Shown piece by piece: positions 33,343-42,152 of a stretch of DNA of 64,000 bases; the stretch's first letter is position 1, and each line of letters opens with the position of its first letter. This DNA is from Oscillospiraceae bacterium CM (GTDB taxonomy: Bacteria; Bacillota; Clostridia; Oscillospirales; Oscillospiraceae): NCBI GenBank assembly GCA_022870705.1, contig CP072107.1, forward strand, positions 928,501-992,500, read 5' to 3'. A model generated the notes under the pieces. The model was not told the origin of the DNA and made no database searches. It saw nothing but the letters and a program-made list of their open reading frames with translations. The translations under genes were made by a program, and so were the position numbers.

Positions 33343-33684
33343 GTGACCGATCCGTCATTACTGAGCGGCCTGATTGGCGAATTGCGGCGGGGCTCACTGA
33401 CGCTGGCTGTCCTCAGTCGGCTGACAACGCCGCGCTATGGCTATGCGCTCCACCAGTGCCTGGAGGAAAAGGGCATCCGAATCGAAGCCAATACACTCTA
33501 TCCGCTTCTGCGCCGCCTTGAGGCGCAGGGTCTTGTCGAGAACACGTGGGACACGTCATCGCCGCGCCCGCGCAAATATTATGTGCTCAATGATGACGGC
33601 CGGGCGCTTTATGACGCGCTGACGTTGGAATGGATCAAGCTGCGCGAGACAGTGGAGCGCCTTTTATCGGAGCAGGACGTGTAA
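33343..33684 (+). CDS. PadR-family transcriptional regulator
   Basis: A 113-residue winged-helix protein; the GTG at 33343 follows AGGAGGGA. The pattern GSLTLAVLSRL, YGYALHQCLEEKG, ANTLYPLLRRLEAQGLV and PRKYYVLND is typical of PadR. The C-terminal helix forms the dimer interface. It is convergent with the TetR-ABC export operon and may regulate itself and the divergent HD/FapA unit; an effector is not predictable. Confidence 0.9.
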   Translation: MTDPSLLSGLIGELRRGSLTLAVLSRLTTPRYGYALHQCLEEKGIRIEANTLYPLLRRLEAQGLVENTWDTSSPRPRKYYVLNDDGRALYDALTLEWIKLRETVERLLSEQDV

Positions 33685-33693
33685 ATGACGCAA

Positions 33694-33719
33694 AAAAGGG
33701 CGGCTACGGCCACCCTTTT
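33694..33719. terminator. Bidirectional terminator
   Basis: AAAAGGGCGGC and GGCCACCCTTTT pair with one C-A mismatch around loop TACG. T-tracts are available in both directions between padR and the permease gene. Confidence 0.7.
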
Positions 33720-33760
33720 CATGCGCAATCGGTCTTGGTCACATACTGTGGGAGCAAGGC

Positions 33761-34552
33761 TTATAACATATCCTTCTTTTTAAAAGCAATAAAAGCGCTT
33801 GTGAACAACGCGACGGCCAAAAAAAGCGTTAGGCCTGAATAAATGGGGTCAAGCCTGCTTTGCATCAGGTCGGCCGGCGTGAAGTAAGACATAGGGGAGA
33901 AAAGCTTTAAAACGCCGGGGTTTTCGAGCATGTTGTAAATAACGCCCAGAACAAACGCATACAGAAAGGCCAGATTGCCATAAAGCGAGCCTTTTTCAGC
34001 CCGGCTGGTAGCAGCCGCCATGAAAGCGGCGAGGGCGATGAACAGCAGGCCAATGAAAAAGGCCGAGACGGTAAACGCCATAATCTGCCCCGTCACGCTT
34101 TCCGACGACTTCAGCGTGGCGACGGCCATCACAGAAAACAGCGCGTTGAAAACGCAGAAAAGCGCGAGGAAAATGACGGCCGATACAAGCTTCAAAGCCA
34201 GAATGCGCGTACGGGAGCACGGTTTCGTGAAGAGAAATTCATACGTTTTGTCGACAGATTCGCGGGAAACGGCCGCCGCGCCGAGATGAACAGCGTAAAT
34301 GATGACAAAGATGAGAACGTAGTAGGATAGGATGACGGAATACCCGGTAAGCGTATTGAGATTGACGTCGACAATCCCCATCACCGCCCGCACAATACGG
34401 GGGAAAACGGTGACAAACTGCGCCATATCCGTGCCGCTGGAACTAAGACCCTGATATTTGACGATGCCGATAAAAACGAGCACAAACAGCCCGATAATCC
34501 AAAAGATAAAAGGCTTCAGCCCGGCGCGGAGCTCACGCTTAATAATATTCAT
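33761..34552 (-). CDS. ABC-2 type permease (second of two)
   Basis: A 263-residue protein with about six hydrophobic segments and the ABC-2 signature loop SRESVDKTYEFLFTKPCSRT, which links transmembrane helices 2 and 3 in this family. It is the last gene of the TetR-ATPase-permease-permease operon and pairs with the homologous upstream permease to form the membrane channel. Substrate unknown. Confidence 0.88.
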   Translation of the reverse strand: MNIIKRELRAGLKPFIFWIIGLFVLVFIGIVKYQGLSSSGTDMAQFVTVFPRIVRAVMGIVDVNLNTLTGYSVILSYYVLIFVIIYAVHLGAAAVSRESVDKTYEFLFTKPCSRTRILALKLVSAVIFLALFCVFNALFSVMAVATLKSSESVTGQIMAFTVSAFFIGLLFIALAAFMAAATSRAEKGSLYGNLAFLYAFVLGVIYNMLENPGVLKLFSPMSYFTPADLMQSRLDPIYSGLTLFLAVALFTSAFIAFKKKDML

Positions 34553-34566
34553 GGAATCATCCCTCC

Positions 34567-35364
34567 TTAAAGCGCCGGTGTGTCGGCCGACCTGTATTTC
34601 ACGAAGGAAAAAACAACACAGGCAGCAAAGACAACGGCCGCCGTCACGGCGTATTTCACTTCAAACCCGCCGTTTGCGAAAACGGTGTACGGCTCAAAGT
34701 AAATAAGCGGCGCAAAATAATGGAGAAAGTCTTCGTGCAGCATGTTGTTCAGAGCCGTTAAAATAAAACCGGCGAAGCCAAGGGCCGTTGCAATCCCCGA
34801 GACGGAACGAACCTTTCTGGCTAAGACGGCGTAGAGCGTGCCGATGGCATAGAACACGAGCTGCGTGAAAAATAGCGCGCACGATGCCCAGATGACGCGC
34901 CAGGTGTCGCCGCCTGTATTGCTGCTGTGATAGAGGAGAACGGACAAGGCCACAAACAGGATGTTTGCAACGCCGAGCAGCGTCAGGCCGGAGAGAAATT
35001 TTGCACCAAATATATCGTCGCGGGTTACCGGCTTCGTCAGCAGAAAATCAACGCACTTGGAGCGCTTCTCACGGGAAAAGGCCGCAATGGCAAAGATAGA
35101 GGCCATAATCGCCCCGATGACAGAGATGTAGGAATAAATGAACTGAAAAAAACCGCCATAGGAAAAAAGCTGATCGACAAAGATGCCGAAAGCCGCGGCA
35201 AACTGCGGCGGAAAGCCGTTGTATGCCTTGATCACCGCGTCTTTGCTGTCCATAAAAACAGGAAAGAGACCCGACATGAAAATCAGCAGCACAAGCAGGA
35301 GACTGACGGTCCAGATAATAAAGCTCTTCAGCTGTGCTTTTAATTCAAACACATAGATGTTCAA
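34567..35364 (-). CDS. ABC-2 type permease (first of two)
   Basis: A 265-residue polytopic protein with the loop SREKRSKCVDFLLTKPVTRDD, equivalent to that of its neighbour, so the two are paralogous half-channels. It sits 14 bases upstream of the second permease and 15 bases downstream of the ATPase gene. Confidence 0.88.
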   Translation of the reverse strand: MNIYVFELKAQLKSFIIWTVSLLLVLLIFMSGLFPVFMDSKDAVIKAYNGFPPQFAAAFGIFVDQLFSYGGFFQFIYSYISVIGAIMASIFAIAAFSREKRSKCVDFLLTKPVTRDDIFGAKFLSGLTLLGVANILFVALSVLLYHSSNTGGDTWRVIWASCALFFTQLVFYAIGTLYAVLARKVRSVSGIATALGFAGFILTALNNMLHEDFLHYFAPLIYFEPYTVFANGGFEVKYAVTAAVVFAACVVFSFVKYRSADTPAL

Positions 35365-35379
35365 GCTGACACCTCCCGT

Positions 35380-36261
35380 TCATTCTGCGTAATAGTGCAT
35401 AAAGATATCTTCCAGCGTCGGCTCGGTGATATCGACATTCGTAAGCGGGAGCTTGCCGAGCGCAGTGAGCAGCAGATTCACGTCGCCCCTGTAGATAAAG
35501 CTTGCTGTGTGGCTGTTCATGCTGATATTCATGGCTCCGGGTAGGTTGAATGTGCTCAGGGGAGCGCCGTCCTTCACCGAAAGGCTGACGTTTTTGTAGG
35601 CGTTTTGCTGCAGTTCGCTGATTTTCTGAACATTGACGATTCGGCCATCCTTAATGATTGCCACACGGTCGCAGATGCGCTGCACTTCGCTCAAAATATG
35701 CGAGGAGAAGAGAACGGTCGCGCCGCGCGCGTTTTCCTTTTTGATGAGGTCGAAAAACGTCTTCTGCATCAAGGGATCAAGGCCGCTCGTCGGCTCGTCG
35801 AGAATGATGAGGCGGGGGGAATGCAAAAGCCCCTGAATGATACCGACCTTTTTTTTGTTGCCGAGGCTCATGTCCTCAATTTTTTTGCGCAGGTCGAGCT
35901 GAAGCAGCTCAGCCAGCTCCTGGATTTTTTCCGAGCAGTCTTTTTTATAAAAGCTTGCTGAATACTTGAAGAGATCAATGGCACGCATATTGTCGTAGTA
36001 AAATACTTCGCTTGGGAGGTATCCGACGTCCTGCAAAATGGCTACTTTGTCACGCTCGCAGTCGAGCCCGAAAATTTTAGCCGTACCACTTGTTTTGAAG
36101 ATGAGCGACAAAAGTGTTCGGATTGTCGTTGACTTGCCCGCGCCGTTGGGGCCGATAAAGCCGAAAATTTCCCCCTCATTGACCGTCAGGGAGACGTCGA
36201 TGATGCCGCGCGCCTTGCCATAATACTTCGTCAGGTTTGTCGTTTCAATGACTGCGCTCAT
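35380..36261 (-). CDS. ABC transporter ATP-binding protein
   Basis: A 293-residue ATPase: Walker A GPNGAGKST at residues 37-45, a degenerate signature MSLGNKKK, Walker B LIILDEPTSGLDP and H-loop SSHIL. The C-terminal 80 residues form the extra domain common in drug and lantibiotic exporters. Its start overlaps the TetR gene by 17 bases, so expression is coupled. Confidence 0.95.
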   Translation of the reverse strand: MSAVIETTNLTKYYGKARGIIDVSLTVNEGEIFGFIGPNGAGKSTTIRTLLSLIFKTSGTAKIFGLDCERDKVAILQDVGYLPSEVFYYDNMRAIDLFKYSASFYKKDCSEKIQELAELLQLDLRKKIEDMSLGNKKKVGIIQGLLHSPRLIILDEPTSGLDPLMQKTFFDLIKKENARGATVLFSSHILSEVQRICDRVAIIKDGRIVNVQKISELQQNAYKNVSLSVKDGAPLSTFNLPGAMNISMNSHTASFIYRGDVNLLLTALGKLPLTNVDITEPTLEDIFMHYYAE

Positions 36262-36889
36262 TCAAAAATTCCTCCTTATATGACACTTTTTTTAAAAGTG
36301 ACGACCACAACCGGTACTTATCCATGACGTCGCCAAGTTCAACCGGAAGACCGGCATCTTGCTTTTCATGCAGATAGCCGTCGATGAGCCAGGTGAGCAT
36401 CTGGAAAATGTCTTGCGGGCTGATGTCTTCTCTAAATTTTGAATAATCGATTTTTGAAAAATAGGTGCCGTAAATCGCCGCTGTTTCCGCTTGTATTTTG
36501 CTTCTGATGGCGTCGGAAACGGCTTCGCGCTCTGAATAAAACGCCCGCATGATAAACGCCAGAATAAAAGGGCTTTCACGGAGCATTTGGCATTTACGTT
36601 CGGCGGCGTATGCAGAAAGCTCAAAAAAATCTGTGATTTCCGAAAGGCGCGCGTCAACGACATGCTCTTTAATCCGGTTAGCCGCGTATTCGAATAGGAA
36701 AAGATACAGCGATTTTTTATCGTGAAAATAATAGAACAATAAGCCCTTGGAGATGTCGGCCTTTGAAGCGATCTGCTCCGTTGAGGCGTGCCGATAGTCA
36801 CTCTGGCCGAACACCTCAAAACCGGCATTGATAATCCGCAGCCGTTTTTCCTCCGGCAATTCATAAAATTTGCCGTTCACTGAATACAC
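36245..36889 (-). CDS. TetR-family regulator of the ABC export operon
   Basis: A 214-residue protein with the TetR helix-turn-helix at about residues 15-60 (ASTEQIASKADISKGLLFYYFHDKKSLYLF) and a helical ligand domain. It is the first gene of the export operon and probably represses it. CAGGAGGTG precedes the start. Confidence 0.92.
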   Translation of the reverse strand: MYSVNGKFYELPEEKRLRIINAGFEVFGQSDYRHASTEQIASKADISKGLLFYYFHDKKSLYLFLFEYAANRIKEHVVDARLSEITDFFELSAYAAERKCQMLRESPFILAFIMRAFYSEREAVSDAIRSKIQAETAAIYGTYFSKIDYSKFREDISPQDIFQMLTWLIDGYLHEKQDAGLPVELGDVMDKYRLWSSLLKKVSYKEEFLNERSH

Positions 36890-36917
36890 CTCCTGACTAA
36901 TACGGTTTAACTATCCC

Positions 36918-36960
36918 AGTCAATCTACAAGCATTGTACGCCATTGACTATTTTTTTCAA
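36918..36960 (-). promoter_or_regulatory. TetR operon promoter with operator-like repeat
   Basis: Minus strand TTGAAA (36960-36955), 16-base spacer, TACAAT (36938-36933). AGTCAAT (36918-36924) and ATTGACT (36943-36949) are exact inverted repeats flanking the -10 box, a good place for TetR binding. Confidence 0.6.
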
Positions 36961-37024
36961 GCCCCCTGCGTAAAAATCTTTTAAGCTGAATTCTTGAATG
37001 CTGCTTTCCGCCGAAACAAAAAAA

Positions 37025-37049
37025 TACCGCGCCGGTTTCCGGCGCGGTA
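37025..37049 (-). terminator. Terminator after the prealbumin-like gene
   Basis: TACCGCGCCGG and CCGGCGCGGTA pair over 11 bp with a TTT loop; the minus strand continues TTTTTTTG. A similar hairpin ends the ferritin-like gene at 38060-38090. Confidence 0.85.
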
Positions 37050-37062
37050 CGGTATATTTCTG

Positions 37063-37548
37063 TCATTTCTGACACAAATAACATTTGGTCTGCGGGTTTT
37101 GGTAATGATCTTTCAGACGAATGGCTTGATGCGCCGTTTGGCCAGGGAGGACTTTGACATATTGTGAACGGTAGCTCGAATCCGCACCATGATCGACGAC
37201 CAAAGTATAAAACCCCGGAGGGATATCCTCGATAACGAAGTTGCCGTTTAAATCTGAATTTGTCCGATAAACCGGAATAGTTCTTTCATTGCCGAAATAA
37301 AGAAGGACGGTTCCGTTGCTAATAATCTCGCCGTTCCGTTCCAAGCATATAATCCCGGTTATTTTTCCGCAATATTTATTGATATCGTCTGTTAAATGGA
37401 TGTTGATATTTTGAGTATTTTTTTGTATCGGGTTTAAGTCGACCTTTTGTATTTGATCCAAATCTTGTTTATTATACTGGATACTTTCTTCTTGCTGGTT
37501 GAGATTACTTTTTGCCGGATCGTCATAAAAATTGTCTTGCGATGCCAT
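37063..37548 (-). CDS. Gln/Asn-rich protein with prealbumin-like (CarboxypepD-reg) domain
   Basis: A 161-residue protein. Residues 1-50 are rich in Gln, Asn, Asp and Lys and look disordered (QYNKQDLDQIQKVDLN). Residues 60-145 match a carboxypeptidase-regulatory/prealbumin-like beta sandwich (GKITGIICLERNGEIISNGT, DLNGNFVIEDIPPGFYTLVV). The C-terminus carries CYLCQK. There is no signal peptide, so a cytoplasmic or spore-surface structural protein is possible. It is AT-richer than its neighbours and shares QYNKQ with the adjacent 101-residue protein. Confidence 0.7.
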   Translation of the reverse strand: MASQDNFYDDPAKSNLNQQEESIQYNKQDLDQIQKVDLNPIQKNTQNINIHLTDDINKYCGKITGIICLERNGEIISNGTVLLYFGNERTIPVYRTNSDLNGNFVIEDIPPGFYTLVVDHGADSSYRSQYVKVLPGQTAHQAIRLKDHYQNPQTKCYLCQK

Positions 37549-37596
37549 TGTTTAACCCCATTTTTTAAATAGTTAGATTATAATATGATCTAAGTA

Positions 37597-37620
37597 ATAG
37601 TGAGGTAAAAACCCCACTAT
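37597..37620 (-). terminator. Hairpin after the charged low-complexity gene
   Basis: On the minus strand ATAGTGGGGT-TTTT-ACCTCACTAT forms a 10-bp stem with one G-T pair. The following T-tract is poor. Confidence 0.5.
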
Positions 37621-37633
37621 ATAAATTGCTTGG

Positions 37634-37939
37634 TTAACAATAACTTTTCTTTTCCTGTTCTACCTCGGCTTCAGATTCAGATTCGGCTTTGGCATCAGCA
37701 TCAGCATCAGATACAGCCTCAGCCTCTGCTTTATTCTCCGCTTCGTTTTCGGCGCTTTGACCCTGAATCTGCTTCTGTATCAATGTGTTATGGTTTATCT
37801 GTTTGTTGTACTGACTTTGGCTCGAATATTCTTTTTCCTCTATCTCAACTTCCTGCTCGGCCTCGAGCTCGGCTTTTAATTCGGCTTTGATGATGGCTTT
37901 TAGCTCATCTTTGAAAATTTCAACATTTGGGTCTAGCAT
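37634..37939 (-). CDS. Highly charged low-complexity small protein
   Basis: A 101-residue protein made largely of Glu, Lys, Ala, Gln and Ser. N-terminal residues 8-38 form an amphipathic charged helix (ELKAIIKAELKAELEAE), the centre holds SQYNKQINHNTLIQKQIQ, and the C-terminal third is an EAEAVSDADADAKAESESEA run ending in KKSYC. AGAAGGAGATATTTTT is an excellent ribosome binding site, which argues for a real gene. I know no family. It probably forms coiled coil or coat material. Confidence 0.65.
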   Translation of the reverse strand: MLDPNVEIFKDELKAIIKAELKAELEAEQEVEIEEKEYSSQSQYNKQINHNTLIQKQIQGQSAENEAENKAEAEAVSDADADAKAESESEAEVEQEKKSYC

Positions 37940-38059
37940 AAAAATATCTCCTTCTAATGATAAAGATCAAAAATAACAAGGGGGAACATTACATAGTATG
38001 ATTTATGAGACAAATTGTTTCATGAGATGAAAATACAAACCGTTCGCTATAAATAAAAT

Positions 38060-38090
38060 ACATACCGTGCCGGTTTTCGGTGCGGTATGT
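38060..38090 (-). terminator. Terminator after the ferritin-like gene
   Basis: ACATACCGTGCCG and CGGTGCGGTATGT pair over 13 positions with two G-T wobbles, loop GTTTT; the minus strand continues ATTTTATTT. Confidence 0.8.
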
Positions 38091-38110
38091 ATAAAATTAT
38101 ATTCAACAAA

Positions 38111-38629
38111 TTACATCATGTTTTCAATCAGGCAGCCGATGATTTTTGAATGGCGCGCCTCGTCTTCTGCGTGTGCCAGATAAATATCCCGCAGCGCCGG
38201 ATTAGATGTTGCGGCGGCGGCGCTTCGGTAGGCGGCCGCGCCTTCAAGTTCGCCTGTGTATTTCCGTCGGAGCGTCTGGCTGACCGAATAGATGAGCGGG
38301 CAGGCGCCCGGCGGCGTGTACGTTTCGCCGGTCAGTATGAAATAGCGTGCCCGCAGATGCTTAAGATGGCAGCGTTCATCGGCGGCAATGGCAAGCAGTT
38401 CCCGCCGCGCGCTGCCGGTACACAGTGACGCCAGCGTACAGTATATCTGTGCGTCGTTTGCCTCATCGTCCATAAAGTCGCGCAGCTGCGCGGCGTCATC
38501 CACGCCGCCGTGTGCATTACCGGGGTTCGCCGTGACGCCAATATCAGGGGGATTTGATCCCTCGGCGAGCACACGCTGCCAGACGTCGTCAAATTTTGCT
38601 CTGTCAAAATAGGTTGTCTCGTTTTCCAT
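38111..38629 (-). CDS. Ferritin-like / rubrerythrin-fold protein
   Basis: A 172-residue four-helix protein. Carboxylate and histidine ligands for a di-metal site appear in four helices: DDEANDAQIY, AADERCHLKHL, ELEGAAAYRS and HAEDEARHSKII, giving two ExxH motifs. No rubredoxin domain is present. A role in peroxide or iron handling is usual for the fold; a spore-coat-associated role is also known for relatives. GAAGGATGATGCTTT precedes the ATG. Confidence 0.85.
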   Translation of the reverse strand: MENETTYFDRAKFDDVWQRVLAEGSNPPDIGVTANPGNAHGGVDDAAQLRDFMDDEANDAQIYCTLASLCTGSARRELLAIAADERCHLKHLRARYFILTGETYTPPGACPLIYSVSQTLRRKYTGELEGAAAYRSAAAATSNPALRDIYLAHAEDEARHSKIIGCLIENMM

Positions 38630-38713
38630 AAAGCATCATCCTTCAAGGAGATACCGGCACCGTACAGCACCTTGTGCTAATGGCCAGATGTACTGCATCT
38701 TATGCAAAGATTA

Positions 38714-38742
38714 TTGCCAGAGTGCGGCGAATCTGATAAAAT
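38714..38742 (+). promoter_or_regulatory. Probable rsmE promoter
   Basis: TTGCCA (38714-38719), 17-base spacer, TAAAAT (38737-38742), 32 bases before the rsmE ATG. Confidence 0.65.
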
Positions 38743-38774
38743 ACATCGATAAGCAATGGCGGGAGGTGCTTACA

Positions 38775-39509
38775 ATGCCGCGATTTTTTGTTACCGCGTC
38801 GAACATTTTCGGCGGCGTGGCCTATTTAAGCGCGAAAGAAACAGATCACATCCGCGCTTTGCGCATCCGCCGCGGCGAGTCCTTCACCGTCTGCGACGGT
38901 GACGGCAAGGATTACACCTGCCGCCTTACGACGCTGACGGAGGACGGCGCCGAAGCCGAAGTGATTGATATCGCGGCCTCCGGCGCGGAGCCCTCGGTTG
39001 ACTGTACCGTCTTTGCCGCCTATGCCAAAGGGGACAAGCTGGAGACTGTCGTGCAAAAATCGGTGGAGCTCGGCGCGGCTGCCGTTATCTTATACCCATC
39101 GGCACGCTGTGTCTCCCGGCCGGAAGGCGCTGCCGCTTTGCACAAGACGGGCCGCCTTCAAAAAATTGCCGAGGAGGCCGCCAAGCAGTCCGGCCGCGGC
39201 CGTATCCCGTGTGTCACATCGTCGCCCTCGTATGAGTCGGCGATTGTCGCCGCCGCAGAGGCCGACCTGCCACTGTTTTTTTATGAGGCTGAAAAGCAGC
39301 AAAGCCTCAAAGATGTTCTGGCAAGCGCCAGGGACGTTAAAACCATTTCAATTGTTACAGGCCCCGAGGGCGGCTTTGACGCCGAGGAGGCCGCCTTTGC
39401 TGTTGTTAGCGGCTTAAGGTCCGTGTCGCTTGGCCCGCGCATTCTTCGCTGTGAAACGGCACCGCTCGCGGCTTTGTCCGCTGTCATGTACGCAACGGGG
39501 AATATGTAA
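38775..39509 (+). CDS. rsmE: 16S rRNA m3U1498 methyltransferase RsmE
   Basis: A 244-residue SPOUT methyltransferase; ATG 38775 follows GGGAGGTG. An N-terminal PUA-like domain (residues 1-70) is followed by the knotted SPOUT fold with SVELGAAAVILYPSARCVSR, EEAAKQSGRGRIP, the SAM-binding IVTGPEGGFDAEEA and LGPRILRCETAPLAAL. It methylates U1498 of 16S rRNA. Confidence 0.95.
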   Translation: MPRFFVTASNIFGGVAYLSAKETDHIRALRIRRGESFTVCDGDGKDYTCRLTTLTEDGAEAEVIDIAASGAEPSVDCTVFAAYAKGDKLETVVQKSVELGAAAVILYPSARCVSRPEGAAALHKTGRLQKIAEEAAKQSGRGRIPCVTSSPSYESAIVAAAEADLPLFFYEAEKQQSLKDVLASARDVKTISIVTGPEGGFDAEEAAFAVVSGLRSVSLGPRILRCETAPLAALSAVMYATGNM

Positions 39510-39811
39510 TCTAAACCCACCCCCCACCCAGAAGAAGTATAGGGGCTTCGCCCCTATAACCCCAATAAAAATGGGTAGATTCCATATAAGCCCGTACAAA
39601 CCGGTAATATTTCCGTAGGGGCGATTATCAATCGCCCGCCAAGCCTTCCCCTGTGGGGAAGGTGGCGCGGCGTAGCCGCAACGGATGAGGCAGTTTTACC
39701 CCCGCTCCCAGCGTATGCCCCCGTCTTCGTAGGGGCGGATTCCATATCCGCCCATGTAAAGTAAATAATAAAAATTGCATAATCGCAATAATCACCGAAG
39801 GAGACCACCAC
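39510..39811. repeat. Repeat-filled gap: type B element, three REP-like palindromes and a GGGGAAGG repeat
   Basis: Copy 3 of the type B element is at 39511-39563 (AAACCCACCCCCCACCC head, ATAGGGGCTTCGCCCCTAT hairpin), two bases after the rsmE stop. A degenerate REP lies near 39570-39592, a type A REP at 39614-39640 and another at 39728-39753. Between them, 39641-39690 carries CCTTCCCCTGTGGGGAAGG followed by GGCGCGGCGTAGCCGC and ACGGATGAGG, a repeat I recognise as common between genes of gut Firmicutes. No gene is seen. Confidence 0.8.
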
Positions 39812-42067
39812 ATGTCCATGACCGAATTGTATAGCACCGGCGTTTATCTGATTGACGGCAAACCCGTCACAGCAGCGGACGCAAAGGGCGCGACTGACCC
39901 GGCCGACGCCCGCGAGAAGACGATGGCGTATCAGATTCTAAGAGCGCACGACAAAAGCGCAGACCCCAAAAAGATGCGCCTGAAGTTTGACGCGCTCGTG
40001 TCGCACGATATCACCTATGTCGGCATTATTCAGACGGCGCGCGCCTCCGGGATGACGCGCTTTCCGATACCCTATGCGCTCACAAACTGCCACAACAGCC
40101 TGTGCGCCGTCGGCGGCACCATTAATGAGGACGACCACGCCTTCGGCTTATCCGCCGCAAAAAAATACGGCGGTATCTACGTCCCTGCCAATCAGGCCGT
40201 TATCCACCAGTACGCGCGCGAAGCGCTCGCTGGGTGCTCCAAGATGATCCTCGGGTCAGACTCGCACACGCGCTACGGCTGTTACGGCACGCTCGGCGTT
40301 GGCGAGGGCGGGGGAGAGCTTGCCAAGCAGCTTTTAGAAAATACGTACGACGTCGACGCGCCGGAAGTCGTCCTCGTCTGGGTTGAGGGTGCGGTCCCGC
40401 ACGGCATCGGCCCGCACGACGTGGCCATCGCGCTCGTCGGCGCGACGTTCCCGAATGGTTTTGTGAAAAACAAAATACTCGAATTTGTCGGCCCCGGCAT
40501 TGAAGCCTTACCGATGGACTTCCGCATCGGCGTCGACGTCATGACGACGGAGACGAGCTGCCTGTCCTCCATCTGGGTGACGGACGAGAAGGTCAAAGAT
40601 TATTATGAAAATGTCGGGCGGCCTGAGGCGTATCAGAGGCTTGTTCCGGCTGACGGTGCTTATTACGATTCGATGGTCAAAATCGATCTCAGTGCGATGG
40701 AATCGATGATCGCGCTGCCGTTTCACCCCTCGAAGGCGTACACTATTCACGCGCTTCAAAAAGAGCCGGACCGCATTTTTAAAGAGATTGAGGAATCCTG
40801 CAACAAGGAGCTCGGCGGGCGCGTCACGCTGGATTTGCATCGCAGTATAAATGATAAAGGCCAGATTGTCGTCGAGCAGGGCGTCATCGTCGGTTGTTCG
40901 GGCGGTATGTATGAAAACATTTCGGAGGCCGCCGATATCATGAACGGCCGGTCGGTGGGCAACGGCTACTTCAGCTTGTCCGTCTACCCGTCGTCAACGC
41001 CCATCGGCCTTGCCATGACAAAGGACGGCATTTCCGAAACGCTGATGGAAGCCGGGGCGCTTATTAAGTCTGCTTTCTGCGGCCCCTGCTTCGGCGCGGG
41101 TGACACACCGGCGCACAATACGCTCTCGATCCGCCACGCCACGCGCAATTTTGCTAACCGCGAAGGCTCCAAGCCGTCCGGCGGGCAGATCGCGGCGGTG
41201 GCTTTGATGGACGCGCGCTCGATTGCGGCAACGGCGGCAAACGGCGGCGTTTTAACGGCGGCGACGGATATCGACTACACTGTCACCCCGCGCACCTATC
41301 ATTACGACCCCTCGATCTACGAAAAACGCGTCTATAACGGATTTGGCAAGCCCGACCCGTCGGTCGAGCTGCGCTTCGGCCCCAATATCGCCGACTGGCC
41401 GACAATGCATCGAATGGATGACGACTTGCTTGTTCGCCTCTGCGCCGTCATCCGCGACGATGTAACGACGACGGACGAGCTCATCCCCTCCGGCGAGACG
41501 TCTTCTTACCGCTCGAACCCCATCGCGCTGTCGGAGTTTACGCTGTCGCGCCGCGTGCCCGAATACGTCGGGCGCAGCAAGGAAGTCCGCGCGCTGGAGG
41601 AAGCACGCCGTGGCGGGGAAGCACCGGCTGAAATCACGGCTGTTCTCCAAAAAGTCGGCGGTGACATTAAGAAAACAACGGTCGGCTCCTGCGTCTTTGC
41701 CAAAAAGCCGGGGGACGGCAGCGCGCGCGAGCAGGCGGCCTCCTGCCAGAAGGTTCTGGGCGGATTTGCAAACATCTGCTACGAGTACGCAACGAAGCGC
41801 TACCGCTCCAATTGCCTCAACTGGGGCCTCGTGCCGTTTACGATCGACAAGTCCGAGCCGTTTGACTATACCGACGGCGACTGGGTTTATGTCCCCGGCA
41901 TCCGCACGGCGATTCTGGACGGTGTTGAGACGGTGACGGGCAAGGTCGTCACAAAATCCGGCGTCCGCGACATAACGCTCCACTGCCGCGGCCTCAGCCC
42001 CGACGAAAAATTGATTTTAACCGAGGGCTGCCTCATGAACTACTACGCCGCAGGGTATGGGAAATAG
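39812..42067 (+). CDS. Aconitase-family hydratase (YbhJ-like)
   Basis: A 751-residue protein of the aconitase superfamily. GSDSHTRYGCYGTLGVGEGG, ETSCLSSIW and FCGPCFGAGDTPAHNT hold the conserved serine, histidine and cluster-binding cysteine positions. Length and the start MSMTELYSTGVYLIDGKPV fit the YbhJ/hydratase branch. Isocitrate dehydrogenase lies downstream, so citrate-to-isocitrate conversion for 2-oxoglutarate and glutamate synthesis is the likeliest role. GAAGGAGACCACC precedes the start. Confidence 0.88.
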   Translation: MSMTELYSTGVYLIDGKPVTAADAKGATDPADAREKTMAYQILRAHDKSADPKKMRLKFDALVSHDITYVGIIQTARASGMTRFPIPYALTNCHNSLCAVGGTINEDDHAFGLSAAKKYGGIYVPANQAVIHQYAREALAGCSKMILGSDSHTRYGCYGTLGVGEGGGELAKQLLENTYDVDAPEVVLVWVEGAVPHGIGPHDVAIALVGATFPNGFVKNKILEFVGPGIEALPMDFRIGVDVMTTETSCLSSIWVTDEKVKDYYENVGRPEAYQRLVPADGAYYDSMVKIDLSAMESMIALPFHPSKAYTIHALQKEPDRIFKEIEESCNKELGGRVTLDLHRSINDKGQIVVEQGVIVGCSGGMYENISEAADIMNGRSVGNGYFSLSVYPSSTPIGLAMTKDGISETLMEAGALIKSAFCGPCFGAGDTPAHNTLSIRHATRNFANREGSKPSGGQIAAVALMDARSIAATAANGGVLTAATDIDYTVTPRTYHYDPSIYEKRVYNGFGKPDPSVELRFGPNIADWPTMHRMDDDLLVRLCAVIRDDVTTTDELIPSGETSSYRSNPIALSEFTLSRRVPEYVGRSKEVRALEEARRGGEAPAEITAVLQKVGGDIKKTTVGSCVFAKKPGDGSAREQAASCQKVLGGFANICYEYATKRYRSNCLNWGLVPFTIDKSEPFDYTDGDWVYVPGIRTAILDGVETVTGKVVTKSGVRDITLHCRGLSPDEKLILTEGCLMNYYAAGYGK

Positions 42068-42090
42068 GAATCGTTACCTGCGCATCGAAT

Positions 42091-42116
42091 CGTAGGGGCG
42101 AACTTTGTTCGCCCGC
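42091..42116. repeat. Type A REP beside RAYT (copy 1)
   Basis: CGTAGGGGCGAAC-TTT-GTTCGCCCGC: perfect GGCGAAC/GTTCGCC arms, 24 bases after the hydratase stop. Confidence 0.9.
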
Positions 42117-42152
42117 ACGTATTGACGTGGGCTATGCGAGTATTCATCGAAC

